Source: JAJFJD01 sp965228425 (GTDB lineage Bacteria; Pseudomonadota; Alphaproteobacteria; UBA8366). Taken from it: a stretch of DNA of 64,000 bases. The position numbers and the translations under genes were made by a program. The DNA is taken from assembly GCA_965228425.1 (NCBI GenBank), contig OZ245815.1, positions 4,960,001 to 5,024,000 on the forward strand. Reading direction: 5' to 3'. The notes beneath the pieces are model-generated. The model was not told where the DNA came from, did not search any database, and saw nothing but the letters and a program-made list of their open reading frames with translations. Below are positions 24,761-34,041 of the stretch, one piece after another (positions within the stretch are counted from its first letter, which is position 1; every line of letters starts with the position of its first letter).

Positions 24761-26578
24761 GTGTCGCGCAAAGGCAAGAAATTTCAGTTCAATTCACCCG
24801 CGAAGGATCTCATTCGCCGGATGTTCCGCGACTACCTGCGGCATCATGTCGGCAAGATCGTCGTGGGCGTCAGCTGCATGATCCTCGTCGCCCTGGCGAC
24901 CGGGACGCAGGCCAAGCTGATTCAGCCCGCCTTGGACAAGGTCTTGGTCGAAGGCGACGATTCGCTGATCCTCGTCCTGCCGCTGGCATTTCTCTGCGTG
25001 TCGGTCCTCAAAGGCTTCGCCAGTTACGGCCAGGCGGTGATGATGCAGAAGCTGGGCCTGCGCGTGAACGTCATGATGCAGAACGAGATGTTCGGCCGGT
25101 TAATCGATGCCGACATGAAATACCTGCACGACGATTCCACGGGGAAGTTGATTTCGCGTTTCCTGAACGACGTGAACTACACGCGCGACGCGACCGTCAA
25201 AACCTTTACCGGTTTCGGACGCGACCTGTTGACGATCCTCGTGCTCGGCGGGGTCATGGTCCACACGAACTGGCAGATGGCGGTGATTGCCTTGGTCATC
25301 CTGCCGATCAGTGTTTTTCCGATCCTCTATATCGGACGCCGTATCCGCCGCTTGTCGGAAAATACACAGGTCTCGTTGGGCGACTTGACCGGTTTCCTGG
25401 ATGAAGTCTTCAAGGGCTTCCGGCAAGTCAAAGCCTATGGCATGGAGGATTACGAGCGCGAGCGCGCCAGCACGGTGTTCGAGCGCGTCTATGCGTTGCA
25501 GTTCAAGGCCGGCCGGACCCGGTCCCGCTCCTACCCGATCATGGAAAGCCTGGCGGGCATCGCGATCGCCCTGGTCCTGGCGTGGGGCGGTTTCCAGGTC
25601 AGCCAGGGTGGGACGACGATCGGCCAATTCATGACCTTCTTCGTCGCCATGGCCGCGGCCTATCAGCCGCTGCGCAGCCTCGCCAATCTGAACGCGAACC
25701 TGCAACATGGACTGGCGGCGATGGAACGGGTGTTTGCGGTCATCGATTACCGCCCGGACATCGCTGATTCGGACGATGCCAAGCCCCTGCACATCAGCAG
25801 TGGCCATGTCCATCTCGAAGAGGTGCATTTCTCCTACGATGAAAAGAAGATCGCCTTGCACGGCGTCACCGTCGATGCGCCGCCGGGCAAAACCGTCGCG
25901 CTGGTCGGACCGTCCGGCGCTGGCAAGTCGACGATCCTCAACCTCATCCTGCGCTTCTTCGACCCGAAGTCCGGCGCCGTCACGGTGGACGGACAGGACG
26001 TGCGCGACGCGTCGCTGGCATCGCTGCGGGGAAGCATCGCGCTGGTCAGCCAGGAAGTGACGTTGTTCAACGACACGGTGCGCGCCAACATCCTCTATGG
26101 TCGGCCATCCGCCAGCGAGGCGGAGGTGATCGAGGCCGCAAAGGCCGCTGCGGCGCACGATTTCATCGAACAACTCCCCGACGGTTACGACACGGTCGTC
26201 GGTGAGCGCGGCATGCGCGTGTCCGGCGGCCAGCGGCAGCGGTTGGCGATCGCCCGTGCGATGCTGCGGAACGCGCCGATCCTGCTTTTGGACGAAGCGA
26301 CCTCGGCGCTCGATTCGGAAGCCGAGCGGCAGGTCCAGGAAGCCCTGACACGGCTGATGGAAGGCCGGACGACAGTGGTCATCGCCCACCGCCTGTCGAC
26401 CGTCGTCAACGCTGATATCATCTACGTGCTCGACCAGGGGCGGATCGTCGACAGCGGCACGCACCAGGAACTGTTGTCGCGCGGCGGTGTCTACGCCCGC
26501 CTATGCCAGATGCAGTTCGAGGACAGCATGACCCTGGGCGACGCCGGCCCGGCCGAGGCCCGGGCGGCGCAAGCGTGA
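24761..26578 (+). CDS. msbA: MsbA-like lipid A/phospholipid ABC exporter
   Basis: This 605-aa half-transporter has an N-terminal six-helix TM domain (about 1-320) and a C-terminal ATPase with Walker A GPSGAGKST, signature VSGGQRQRLAIARAML and Walker B ILLLDEATSALDSE. It dimerises and flips core-lipid A across the inner membrane. I choose GTG 24761 because GAGGAG lies 6 bases upstream; TTG at 24758 would be only 3 bases away. The neighbours (acyltransferase, waaA, lpxK) support the lipid A role over a general drug exporter. The next gene starts 3 bases after its stop. Confidence 0.9.
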   Translation: MSRKGKKFQFNSPAKDLIRRMFRDYLRHHVGKIVVGVSCMILVALATGTQAKLIQPALDKVLVEGDDSLILVLPLAFLCVSVLKGFASYGQAVMMQKLGLRVNVMMQNEMFGRLIDADMKYLHDDSTGKLISRFLNDVNYTRDATVKTFTGFGRDLLTILVLGGVMVHTNWQMAVIALVILPISVFPILYIGRRIRRLSENTQVSLGDLTGFLDEVFKGFRQVKAYGMEDYERERASTVFERVYALQFKAGRTRSRSYPIMESLAGIAIALVLAWGGFQVSQGGTTIGQFMTFFVAMAAAYQPLRSLANLNANLQHGLAAMERVFAVIDYRPDIADSDDAKPLHISSGHVHLEEVHFSYDEKKIALHGVTVDAPPGKTVALVGPSGAGKSTILNLILRFFDPKSGAVTVDGQDVRDASLASLRGSIALVSQEVTLFNDTVRANILYGRPSASEAEVIEAAKAAAAHDFIEQLPDGYDTVVGERGMRVSGGQRQRLAIARAMLRNAPILLLDEATSALDSEAERQVQEALTRLMEGRTTVVIAHRLSTVVNADIIYVLDQGRIVDSGTHQELLSRGGVYARLCQMQFEDSMTLGDAGPAEARAAQA

Positions 26579-26581
26579 TCG

Positions 26582-27292
26582 TTGCGGCAACTCAAGCAAA
26601 CCTTTAAGCGGCCCGCGGTACAGGCAATCCTGTGCTGGATCGCAGCGCAGTATATCCGTCTCGTATGGCTCACCGGGCGCTGGCGGATGTCCGGCGAGGA
26701 GCCTGCAAATCAACTCTTCGAGCAGGGCAAGCCGCTGATCATCGCGGCATGGCACGGCCGCCTGTTCATGATGCCTTGCGGCTGGCGCCATCGCGGCAAA
26801 ATGCATGTTCTGATCTCGAGTCACGGCGACGGCCAGCTGATCTCGAAGACCATGGCGCATTTCGGCATGCGAACCATCGCCGGCTCGACACGAAAGGGCG
26901 GCGCGGAAGCGCTCTTGAAGCTACGCCGCATTCTGCGCGACGGCGGGGCGGTCGGGATCACGCCTGACGGTCCGCGCGGCCCTCGGATGCGCGCCAGCCT
27001 CGGGATCGTCCAGCTCGCCCGCATTACCCATGCGCCGATCTTTCCGCTGACCTATTCGGCGCGCCCTCGGCATGTCTTCGGAAGCTGGGACCGATTCATC
27101 CTGCCGCTTCCCTTTTCGCGCGGCCAATTTCTGTGGGGCGACGCGATCGACGTGCCGGCAGATGCCGACGACGACGCCATGGAGGTGATCCGCGCGACCG
27201 TGGAGCGCCGCTTGACCGACCTGACCGATCAGGCGGACGATATGGTGAAACAACCGCATATCGCTCCGGCGGAAATCGAAGTCGGGTCCTGA
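26582..27292 (+). CDS. DUF374 lysophospholipid acyltransferase family protein
   Basis: This 236-aa protein of the DUF374 family is related to LpxL-type acyltransferases. It has an N-terminal hydrophobic helix (AILCWIAAQYIRLVWLTG), AAWHGRLFMMP, SSHGDGQLISKTMAHFGM, GSTRKGGAEALL and GITPDGPRGPRM, the last being the family's hallmark. Such proteins lie in Kdo/lipid A operons of alphaproteobacteria and probably acylate a lipid A precursor or phospholipid. TTG 26582 is the only start that gives the full N-terminus. The next gene, waaA, begins 4 bases after the stop, so they form one operon. Confidence 0.85.
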   Translation: MRQLKQTFKRPAVQAILCWIAAQYIRLVWLTGRWRMSGEEPANQLFEQGKPLIIAAWHGRLFMMPCGWRHRGKMHVLISSHGDGQLISKTMAHFGMRTIAGSTRKGGAEALLKLRRILRDGGAVGITPDGPRGPRMRASLGIVQLARITHAPIFPLTYSARPRHVFGSWDRFILPLPFSRGQFLWGDAIDVPADADDDAMEVIRATVERRLTDLTDQADDMVKQPHIAPAEIEVGS

Positions 27293-27296
27293 CAGC

Positions 27297-28580
27297 ATGG
27301 TTGCGCTTCCCGCATATCGAATGACCTCGGCGCTCGCCGCCCCCGTCCTCGACCGTTTGCTGCGCCGGCGGCTCCGTCAAGGCAAGGAAGACCCGGCCCG
27401 GCTCGACGAGCGGCGCGGCATCGCCGCCCGGCCGCGCCCGGATGGACCGCTGGTCTGGCTGCACGCGGCCAGCGTCGGCGAGTCGCAATCCGCCCTCGCC
27501 TTGGTCGACCGGCTCACCGCGGAATATCCCAAGGTCTCCGTCCTGGTGACGACGGGCACGGTCACCTCCGCGCAGCTCATGGAGACCCGACTGCCGGCCC
27601 GGAGCTTTCATCAATTCGCGCCGATGGATTGCCCGGGTTGGGTCGACCGCTTCTTCGAGCATTGGCGGCCCGACGCCGCCCTTTGGATGGAGTCCGAACT
27701 TTGGCCCAATCTGTTGACCGCAATCCGGGACCGCGGCGTGCCGGCCGCCCTGATCAACGGACGGCTCTCGCCGCGCTCCTACGCGCGGTGGCGCAAAGCG
27801 CCCGGTTTAGCCCGCGCCTTGCTCGGCTGTTTTGACCTGATCCTGGCCCAAAGCGACGAACAGGCCGGCTGGTTCCGGGCCCTCGGACCGGCAGCCGTCG
27901 AGTGCGTCGGCAATCTGAAATTCTCCGCCCTGCCGCTGGCCGCGAACGCGGCGGACCTTTCGGCCCTGCAAGCGGCGACCGCGGACCGAACCGTTTGGTT
28001 GGCCGCCAGCACCCACGAGGGGGAAGAGGCGATCGCCGCCGACGTGCACGAAACCCTGCGCACCAGGCATCCAGCGCTGCTCACCGTCATCGCGCCGCGG
28101 CATCCCGCCCGCGCCGATGCGATCGCGGCGCAGCTTCGGAATCGCGGTCTCCGTGTCGCCCGCCGGTCCGACGGAAAGCACCCGGCGGAAGAGGACGATA
28201 TCTATCTCGCCGACACGATGGGCGAGCTCGGCTTGTTCTATCGGCTGGCGCCGGTGGCGATGATCGGCGGCAGCTTCAGCGATGTCGGTGGCCATAACCT
28301 GATGGAACCGGCCCAACTCGGCTGCGCGATCCTGCACGGCCCCGACATGAAGAAGACGCAGGCGGTGGCCGACGAGATGGCGCGAACCGGCGGCGCGATC
28401 CAATGCGCCGACGGTGCCGTCCTGGCCGATACCGTCGGGCACCTGCTGCTCGACACGGAAGGGCGCACCGCCCTGGCCGACGCGGCAAAGGCCGTCGCCG
28501 ACCGGCACAGCGGGGTCATCGACCGCGTCTGCGACCGGCTCGCGCCCTACCTCGAAAACCTCCGCGAGACGGCATCATGA
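27297..28580 (+). CDS. waaA: 3-deoxy-D-manno-octulosonic acid transferase
   Basis: This 427-aa GT30 glycosyltransferase attaches Kdo to lipid IVA on the cytoplasmic face of the inner membrane. Family marks are LHAASVGESQSALALVDRL (with the conserved Glu), VTTGTVTSAQLM, WMESELWPNLL, INGRLSPRSYARW, and the CMP-Kdo-binding region GELGLFYRLAPVAMIGGSF...GGHNLMEPAQLG. A hydrophobic N-terminal segment anchors it. Its stop overlaps the lpxK start (ATGA), which indicates translational coupling. Confidence 0.93.
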   Translation: MVALPAYRMTSALAAPVLDRLLRRRLRQGKEDPARLDERRGIAARPRPDGPLVWLHAASVGESQSALALVDRLTAEYPKVSVLVTTGTVTSAQLMETRLPARSFHQFAPMDCPGWVDRFFEHWRPDAALWMESELWPNLLTAIRDRGVPAALINGRLSPRSYARWRKAPGLARALLGCFDLILAQSDEQAGWFRALGPAAVECVGNLKFSALPLAANAADLSALQAATADRTVWLAASTHEGEEAIAADVHETLRTRHPALLTVIAPRHPARADAIAAQLRNRGLRVARRSDGKHPAEEDDIYLADTMGELGLFYRLAPVAMIGGSFSDVGGHNLMEPAQLGCAILHGPDMKKTQAVADEMARTGGAIQCADGAVLADTVGHLLLDTEGRTALADAAKAVADRHSGVIDRVCDRLAPYLENLRETAS

Positions 28581-29539
28581 AGGCGCCGAAATTCTGGCAG
28601 CATGACGGGGTGTTGGCGCTATTGCTGACGCCGCTGTCGCACGGCATGACGGCGATCGGGCGTATGCGCCGCGCGCTCAAGAGGACCCGACGCGTCCGCG
28701 TACCGGTCCTCTGCGTCGGCAATTTCGTCGCCGGCGGGGCAGGCAAGACGCCGGTGGCGATCGCCGTCGCCAAGCGATTGATCGCGCGCGGCCGCACCCC
28801 GCATTTCCTGACCCGTGGATATGGCGGCACCGTCACCGGCCCGACCCGCGTCGACGCGTCCCGGCACGGCGCCGAACATGTGGGCGACGAAGGCTTGCTG
28901 TTGGCGCGCACCGCGCCCTGCTGGATCGCCCGCCGGCGACCGGCCGGCGGCGCCGCCGCCGCGCATTACGGGGCGGATGTCGTGGTCATGGACGACGGAT
29001 TCCAGAACCCGTCGCTCCGCCAGAACCTGTCCCTGGTGGTTATCGACGGCCGTTACGGGCTCGGCAACCGCCGGGTGTTGCCCGCGGGACCCTTGCGGGA
29101 GCCGTTGGAAGACGGCCTCGGCCGAGCCGACGCGATCGTCCTGCTGGGCGAAGACGAGCAGGGCATACTGGCGACGCTGCCGGAGACGCTGCCCGTGCTG
29201 CGCGCCGACGTCGTGCCGGCGGAAACCGACCACCTTGCCGGCAAATCCGTCTTCGCCTTCGCGGGGATCGCACGGCCGGAAAAATTTTACGCCACGCTGG
29301 AGGCGGTCGGCGCCCGCATCGCCGACACGCGGTCCTTCGACGATCATCATATCTTCACCCCGGCGCAGATCGGCTGGCTGCTCGACAGGGGGGCCATCCT
29401 CGACGCGCAGTTGGTGACAACGGAAAAGGACTGGGTCCGTCTGCCGGCGGAAGTGCGCGACCGCTTCGCCACGCTGCCGGTCACGGTGCGCTGGCGGGAC
29501 GAGTCGGCGCTGGACGCCTTGCTCGACCGACTCGGCTGA
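28577..29539 (+). CDS. lpxK: Tetraacyldisaccharide 4'-kinase
   Basis: This 320-aa kinase phosphorylates the 4' position of the lipid A disaccharide precursor. The start is ATG 28577 within the ATGA overlap with waaA; the frame is open much further upstream but that part is a shadow of waaA. The P-loop is VGNFVAGGAGKTPVAIAVA, and DVVVMDDGFQNPSL is the catalytic DDGFQ motif. VTTEKDWVRLP near the C-terminus is also conserved. It ends the msbA-acyltransferase-waaA-lpxK operon and converges with the M23 peptidase gene after 37 bases. Confidence 0.93.
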   Translation: MKAPKFWQHDGVLALLLTPLSHGMTAIGRMRRALKRTRRVRVPVLCVGNFVAGGAGKTPVAIAVAKRLIARGRTPHFLTRGYGGTVTGPTRVDASRHGAEHVGDEGLLLARTAPCWIARRRPAGGAAAAHYGADVVVMDDGFQNPSLRQNLSLVVIDGRYGLGNRRVLPAGPLREPLEDGLGRADAIVLLGEDEQGILATLPETLPVLRADVVPAETDHLAGKSVFAFAGIARPEKFYATLEAVGARIADTRSFDDHHIFTPAQIGWLLDRGAILDAQLVTTEKDWVRLPAEVRDRFATLPVTVRWRDESALDALLDRLG

Positions 29540-29576
29540 CACGGCGTATCAACGGCCGATTGGGTCCGGGCTTGCC

Positions 29577-30410
29577 TTACTTTCTAGGATTTTTCTTGGG
29601 TGGCGTCATCGGCGGCACAAGGAGCTGCGGGTCGAGGCGTGCCCCGAACAAATTGATGCGCCAATCCAGATGCGGCCCGGTCGAGCGTCCGGTCGACCCG
29701 AGCGTCCCGATTTTCTCCCCCTGCTTGACGAACTGCCCCGGCTTTACGGTGACGCGCTGCATATGCAGGAAGGCCGAGCTGAGGCCATGCCCATGGTCGA
29801 GAATAATCGTGCCGCCGGTGTAGTAGAGATCCCGTTCCGCCAGCCGCACGATCCCGTCGGAGGGGGCGACGATGGGCGTGCCCGCGGGGGCCGCAATATC
29901 GATACCGTAATGCGGACGGCGCGGCTTGCCGTTGAGAATACGCTGGCTGCCATAGACGCCGCTGATGCGTCCCTTGGCCGGCCATTGCCAGCCCCGCAGA
30001 AAATGCGGCACCGTGGTATCCAGCGATCGTGCCTTCTTGATCATTTGGTTTTCCCGAATGATCCGGTCGAGCACTGACTTTGGCGGCGTCACCATCTTGG
30101 GCGGCAATCCGTCGATCCGCTGGATATTGTACTTGCGGGGCTTGATGGTGAGCGATTCGGTCCGCCGGCTCCCGTCCCGGAATTTCGCCGTCACCGTCGC
30201 CGTCGGCTTCGCGTCGCGATTGAACCCGATCACGAAGACACCCGCCGGCGATACGCGGATCGCCTTCCCCTGAAACATGACAGCCGTGCCCGGATCGGTG
30301 CGCCCGACGACCAGGCCGCCTTGTACGAATTGACCGTCGAGGGTCAAATTGCCGGCCGACGCGGCGGCGCCGGCAAGCATCATCGCCAGAAACGAGACCA
30401 GCCGGATCAC
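29577..30410 (-). CDS. M23 (LytM) family peptidase with HxD in place of HxH
   Basis: This 277-aa exported protein has an N-terminal signal (FLAMMLAGAAASAG), a beta-rich N-terminal domain (about 22-100) and a C-terminal LytM domain. Metal ligands His167 and Asp171 are in RPHYGIDIAAP, and His216 is in FLHMQRV. The usual H-x-H near the end reads GPHLDW, so the second His, a zinc ligand in LytM, is Asp249. This may be a subfamily with an Asp ligand, or a regulator of amidases without activity. Its ATG overlaps the xseA stop by 4 bases, so it is co-expressed with xseA. Confidence 0.85.
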   Translation of the reverse strand: MIRLVSFLAMMLAGAAASAGNLTLDGQFVQGGLVVGRTDPGTAVMFQGKAIRVSPAGVFVIGFNRDAKPTATVTAKFRDGSRRTESLTIKPRKYNIQRIDGLPPKMVTPPKSVLDRIIRENQMIKKARSLDTTVPHFLRGWQWPAKGRISGVYGSQRILNGKPRRPHYGIDIAAPAGTPIVAPSDGIVRLAERDLYYTGGTIILDHGHGLSSAFLHMQRVTVKPGQFVKQGEKIGTLGSTGRSTGPHLDWRINLFGARLDPQLLVPPMTPPKKNPRK

Positions 30411-31936
30411 AGGAGCGACCCCTGCCGGCCGTCGGCCTTGGCCTTGCCGGATGCCGGCGTCTTGGCTTTCGGTTTCGGCGGCGCCGGTTTTTTCCCGGGC
30501 TCGGGTGTCATATCAGTCCCAGTGATATCGGCCCCGACACGGCCGTCGGAAAACTCGACCAGCACCGAATCGCCCGTCTTGACCGTCGCCGCCGTCATCA
30601 CCGCGTTGCCGTCGGTATCGCGCACCACCGCATAACCACGGTCAAGCACGCGCCGGAAAGACAGGCTTTCCAGTAACGCCCCCGCCGACTTCAGCTGCTG
30701 CGCCGCGCTATCGGTTTGCCGTTCGACCAACCCCGGCACGAACCGGTCGGCGATGCGCGCCGCGCGATTCTCCTGTCCCTCCAGGAAACGGTCCATCGCC
30801 GCGGCCAAATCCTTGCCGCGTTGTGTAACGCGTATCTCGGTTTCGGAGAGGATTTGTTGCGGCGGTTTGATTTGGGCCGCCCAATGCGCCACCTGCTGGC
30901 CCCGCTCGCGCAGCATGCTTTGCATCGCGTTGCGAAGCCGCTCGTCCTCACCATCGAGACGTTGCTGCTGCGTACCGATCAGGCTGTCCAGATCGGGCAG
31001 GCCGCGCGCCAAACCGTCGACCCGTAGGCGGCGGTCGTCGACCATGCGATGCATCGCCGCCATCATCCGGCGTTCATTGTCCAGGACCGCCGCCTGCAGC
31101 TCCGCGCGCACCGGCACCGCCATCTCGGCGGCCGCCGTCGGCGTCGGCGCGCGCCGATCCGAGGCGAAGTCGATCAGCGTGGTGTCCGTCTCATGACCGA
31201 CGGCGGAGATCAACGGGATATCCGAAGCCGCCACCGCGCGGACGACATTCTCTTCGTTGAAGGCCCACAGGTCTTCCAGGCTGCCGCCGCCGCGCGCGAC
31301 GATGATCAGGTCCGGGCGCGGCACCGGGCCGCCGGGCTCGATGCGATTGAAGCCATCGATCGCCGCCGTCACCTGGTCCGCCGCTCCGTCGCCCTGGACC
31401 AGCACCGGCCACAACAGCACATGGCGGGGAAAGCGGTCGCTCAACCGGTGCAGGATATCGCGGATGACCGCGCCGGTCGGCGACGTGACGACCCCGATCA
31501 CATCGGGCAGAAACGGCAGCTCGCGCTTCCGCGAATCGTCGAACAACCCTTCGGCGGCGAGCTTCTTGCGCCGGTCCTCGAGCAGCTTGAGCAGCGCGCC
31601 CTCGCCCGCCATCTCCATCTGCTCGACGACGATCTGGTATTTCGACCGGCCGGGGTAGGTGGTCAGCTTGCCGGTGCAGATGACTTCCAAGCCGTCTTCC
31701 GGGGCGATCGACAGCCGCCCGGCCGTACCACGCCAGCACACCGCGTCGAGCACCGCGTTCTCGTCCTTCAGCGTCATGTAGAGATGCCCGGACGCCGCCC
31801 GCTTGAAGCCGGACAGCTCACCGCGCACGCGCACATAGGGATACGTGTCCTCGACGGTGCGCTTCAGCGCCCGCGACAACTCGGAGACCGAGAATTCGGG
31901 AAGATTCGTGGCCAGGTCGGGTGATTTATCGCTCAT
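30407..31936 (-). CDS. xseA: Exodeoxyribonuclease VII large subunit
   Basis: This 509-aa nuclease subunit has an N-terminal OB-fold (FSVSELSRALKRTVEDTYPYVRVRGELSGF), the catalytic-domain motif GVVTSPTGAVIRDILHRL, ARGGGSLEDLWAFNEE and SAVGHETDTTLIDFASDRRAPTPTAAAE, a coiled-coil middle, and a conserved RGYAVVRD near the end. With XseB it degrades single-stranded DNA to short oligonucleotides. xseB is not next to it. A Pro/Lys-rich tail of about 40 residues extends the C-terminus. It is divergent from purD with 61 bases between starts. Confidence 0.94.
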   Translation of the reverse strand: MSDKSPDLATNLPEFSVSELSRALKRTVEDTYPYVRVRGELSGFKRAASGHLYMTLKDENAVLDAVCWRGTAGRLSIAPEDGLEVICTGKLTTYPGRSKYQIVVEQMEMAGEGALLKLLEDRRKKLAAEGLFDDSRKRELPFLPDVIGVVTSPTGAVIRDILHRLSDRFPRHVLLWPVLVQGDGAADQVTAAIDGFNRIEPGGPVPRPDLIIVARGGGSLEDLWAFNEENVVRAVAASDIPLISAVGHETDTTLIDFASDRRAPTPTAAAEMAVPVRAELQAAVLDNERRMMAAMHRMVDDRRLRVDGLARGLPDLDSLIGTQQQRLDGEDERLRNAMQSMLRERGQQVAHWAAQIKPPQQILSETEIRVTQRGKDLAAAMDRFLEGQENRAARIADRFVPGLVERQTDSAAQQLKSAGALLESLSFRRVLDRGYAVVRDTDGNAVMTAATVKTGDSVLVEFSDGRVGADITGTDMTPEPGKKPAPPKPKAKTPASGKAKADGRQGSLL

Positions 31937-31997
31937 TTGGAGCGTACCCTATGATAAGAATGGGCAAAAGCTAAGGCAAAATTCGGCGGGGGTGACG

Positions 31998-33278
31998 ATG
32001 AAGATATTGGTGGTCGGATCCGGCGGGCGGGAACACGCGCTGTGCTGGGCGATTGCGGCCTCTCCGCTTTGCGACACGCTCTATTGCGCACCGGGCAATG
32101 CGGGCATCGCCGAGGAGGCCGAATGCGTCGACATCGGCGCGGAAGACGTCAGCGGCCTTGTCCGATTCGCCTGCGACAACGCCATCGACCTGGTCGTCGT
32201 CGGCCCGGAAGGCCCGCTGGTTCTCGGTCTCGTCGACCAACTGACCGAAGCGGGGATCAAGGCGTTCGGCCCGACCGCCGCCGCGGCCGAACTCGAAGGG
32301 TCGAAAGGCTACACCAAAGACCTTTGCGCGAAATACAACATCCCGACCGGGGCCTACCGGCGGTTTACTGATCTCGACGCCGCCCGCGCCTATATCGAAG
32401 ACCAAGGCGCACCGATCGTCATCAAGGCCGACGGCTTGGCCGCCGGCAAAGGCGTCACCGTCGCGCAAACCGTGGAAGAAGCCTTGGCAGCGGCGGACGA
32501 CGCGCTACAGGGCAACCGCTTCGGCGAGGCAGGTGCGGAAATCGTGGTCGAGGAATGTCTCGTCGGCGAGGAGGTCAGCGTCTTCGCGATCTGCGACGGC
32601 GAGTCCTCGCTTACCCTCGCCGCGGCGCAAGATCACAAGGCGGCCTATGACGGCGACACCGGTCCGAACACCGGCGGGATGGGTGCTTACAGCCCCGCCC
32701 CGGTGATGACCGATGCGCTGGCGGCCGTAATCCAAGAAACGGTGATCGGCCGCACGGTCGAGGCGATGAAGTCCGAGGGACGGCCGTATACCGGCATCCT
32801 CTATGCGGGCCTGATGATCACCGAGGACGGTCCGCAACTCATCGAATACAACGCGCGTTTCGGCGACCCGGAATGCCAGGTGCTGATGATGCGGTTGAAA
32901 TCCGACCTGCTGCCTGCGCTGGTCGCCGCCTGCGACGGCGTGCTCGAAACCTTCGATCTGCGCTGGTACGACGAAACGGCGCTGACGGTGGTGCTCGCCG
33001 CCGAGGGCTATCCCGGGTCGTATGACAAGGGCACCGAAATTCGCGGCGTCGATGCGGCGGAATCGGACGAATCGGTGAAGGTCTTCCATGCCGGCACGGC
33101 GCGCGACGAGGACGGCACTCTGACCGCCATCGGCGGCCGCGTCCTGAACGTAACGGCGCTCGGCGGCACGGTTGCGGAAGCGCAGCAACGCGCCTACGCC
33201 GCGATCAACCGGATCGACTGGCCGCAGGGTTTCTGCCGCCGCGACATCGGCTGGCGCGCCATCGACCGCGAGTCCTGA
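31998..33278 (+). CDS. purD: Phosphoribosylamine--glycine ligase
   Basis: This 426-aa ATP-grasp enzyme joins glycine to 5-phosphoribosylamine in purine synthesis. The start is ATG 31998 (MKILVVGSGGREHALCW), preceded by GGGGGTGA; the open frame continues upstream through xseA's promoter region. Motifs are the GSGGREHAL N-terminal loop, VGPEGPLVLGLVDQL, VIKADGLAAGKGVTVA, DHKAAYDGDTGPNTGGMGAYSPAP, and YNARFGDPECQVLM with metal ligands. The length is standard. It converges with the glutaredoxin-like gene after 19 bases. Confidence 0.95.
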   Translation: MKILVVGSGGREHALCWAIAASPLCDTLYCAPGNAGIAEEAECVDIGAEDVSGLVRFACDNAIDLVVVGPEGPLVLGLVDQLTEAGIKAFGPTAAAAELEGSKGYTKDLCAKYNIPTGAYRRFTDLDAARAYIEDQGAPIVIKADGLAAGKGVTVAQTVEEALAAADDALQGNRFGEAGAEIVVEECLVGEEVSVFAICDGESSLTLAAAQDHKAAYDGDTGPNTGGMGAYSPAPVMTDALAAVIQETVIGRTVEAMKSEGRPYTGILYAGLMITEDGPQLIEYNARFGDPECQVLMMRLKSDLLPALVAACDGVLETFDLRWYDETALTVVLAAEGYPGSYDKGTEIRGVDAAESDESVKVFHAGTARDEDGTLTAIGGRVLNVTALGGTVAEAQQRAYAAINRIDWPQGFCRRDIGWRAIDRES

Positions 33279-33297
33279 TTTTCAGAGAGTCGCTGCG

Positions 33298-33930
33298 CTA
33301 ATCCGCCGCGTCGGACAGGCTGCCCGGCGAGATCGAACATTGCCCGCGGTCTGGGTTCGGCTCCACATCGCGGCGCACGATCTTCGACAGGTCGTCGGCG
33401 CCGCCGACATACAGCCCGTTGATCCAGATTTGCGGCACGGTGACCGGCGTCTTCGGCCCGATGATCGGCTTCACCCGCGCCAGCATGGCGTAGAGCCCGC
33501 TCGGTTCCTTGATCACGTCGTGATAGACATAATCGATCTTCGCCTCATCGAGATATTCCTTGGCCCGTGTGCAGTGGGGGCAGGTTTCCTTGCCGAAAAC
33601 GTGATTGCCCTCCATCGGCGCGCGGTCCGCATGCGCCTCGATCACCGCCTGGGTCAGCAGGCCCCGGTTGAGCGCGGCGCCCTGGCTGACGATCTTGCCC
33701 TCGACCATGACGATCGGCGCATGCCAGCCGCCCTTGGGCAGCGGCTTCCACCATTCGGAAAGCCATTCGCGCACATCGAGCTCGACTGGCACGCCGCCCA
33801 ACTCCGTATCGATCGTGTCCTGAATAACGTCGAGCGTCAGCGAGCATTCGCCGCAGGGAATGTTGACCTTGAACGGCCCCCAGGATCCCGCCCAGCGAAA
33901 CACCGTGATCTGTACCGGCGCAATGGACAT
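33298..33930 (-). CDS. Tandem thioredoxin-fold protein with C-terminal glutaredoxin domain
   Basis: I start this 210-aa protein at ATG 33930 because GAGG lies 8 bases upstream; ATG 33951 is an alternative. The C-terminal half is a glutaredoxin: CPHC active site (117-120), TVPQIWINGLYVGG with the cis-Pro and GG. The N-terminal half also looks thioredoxin-like, ITVFRWAGSW...IPCGECSLTLDVIQ (CGEC 26-29) and WHAPIVMVEGKIVSQGAALN with a possible cis-Pro. It may be a two-domain glutathione-dependent oxidoreductase, or a redox transfer protein. No signal peptide is visible, so it is likely cytoplasmic. Confidence 0.75.
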   Translation of the reverse strand: MSIAPVQITVFRWAGSWGPFKVNIPCGECSLTLDVIQDTIDTELGGVPVELDVREWLSEWWKPLPKGGWHAPIVMVEGKIVSQGAALNRGLLTQAVIEAHADRAPMEGNHVFGKETCPHCTRAKEYLDEAKIDYVYHDVIKEPSGLYAMLARVKPIIGPKTPVTVPQIWINGLYVGGADDLSKIVRRDVEPNPDRGQCSISPGSLSDAAD

Positions 33931-34041
33931 CTGCCTCACCTCTATTGCCATCCGAATTACACTACCCCGTTAGGACATCTGGCGGCGAAACGCTATCCCC
34001 TCCCACGAAACTGTGAAGCGTCGTGTGAGTGGTCACCGCGC

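Noticed and set aside
25100..26464. Open frame of about 450 codons antisense to msbA
   Set aside because: The sense strand carries all ABC motifs. The antisense frame has no start signal and is compositionally typical of a shadow.
31845..31997. Upstream extension of purD into the xseA start region
   Set aside because: The frame is open, but MKILVVGSGGREHAL at 31998 is the standard purD N-terminus and has a purine-rich ribosome site; the upstream part overlaps the divergent xseA 5' end.
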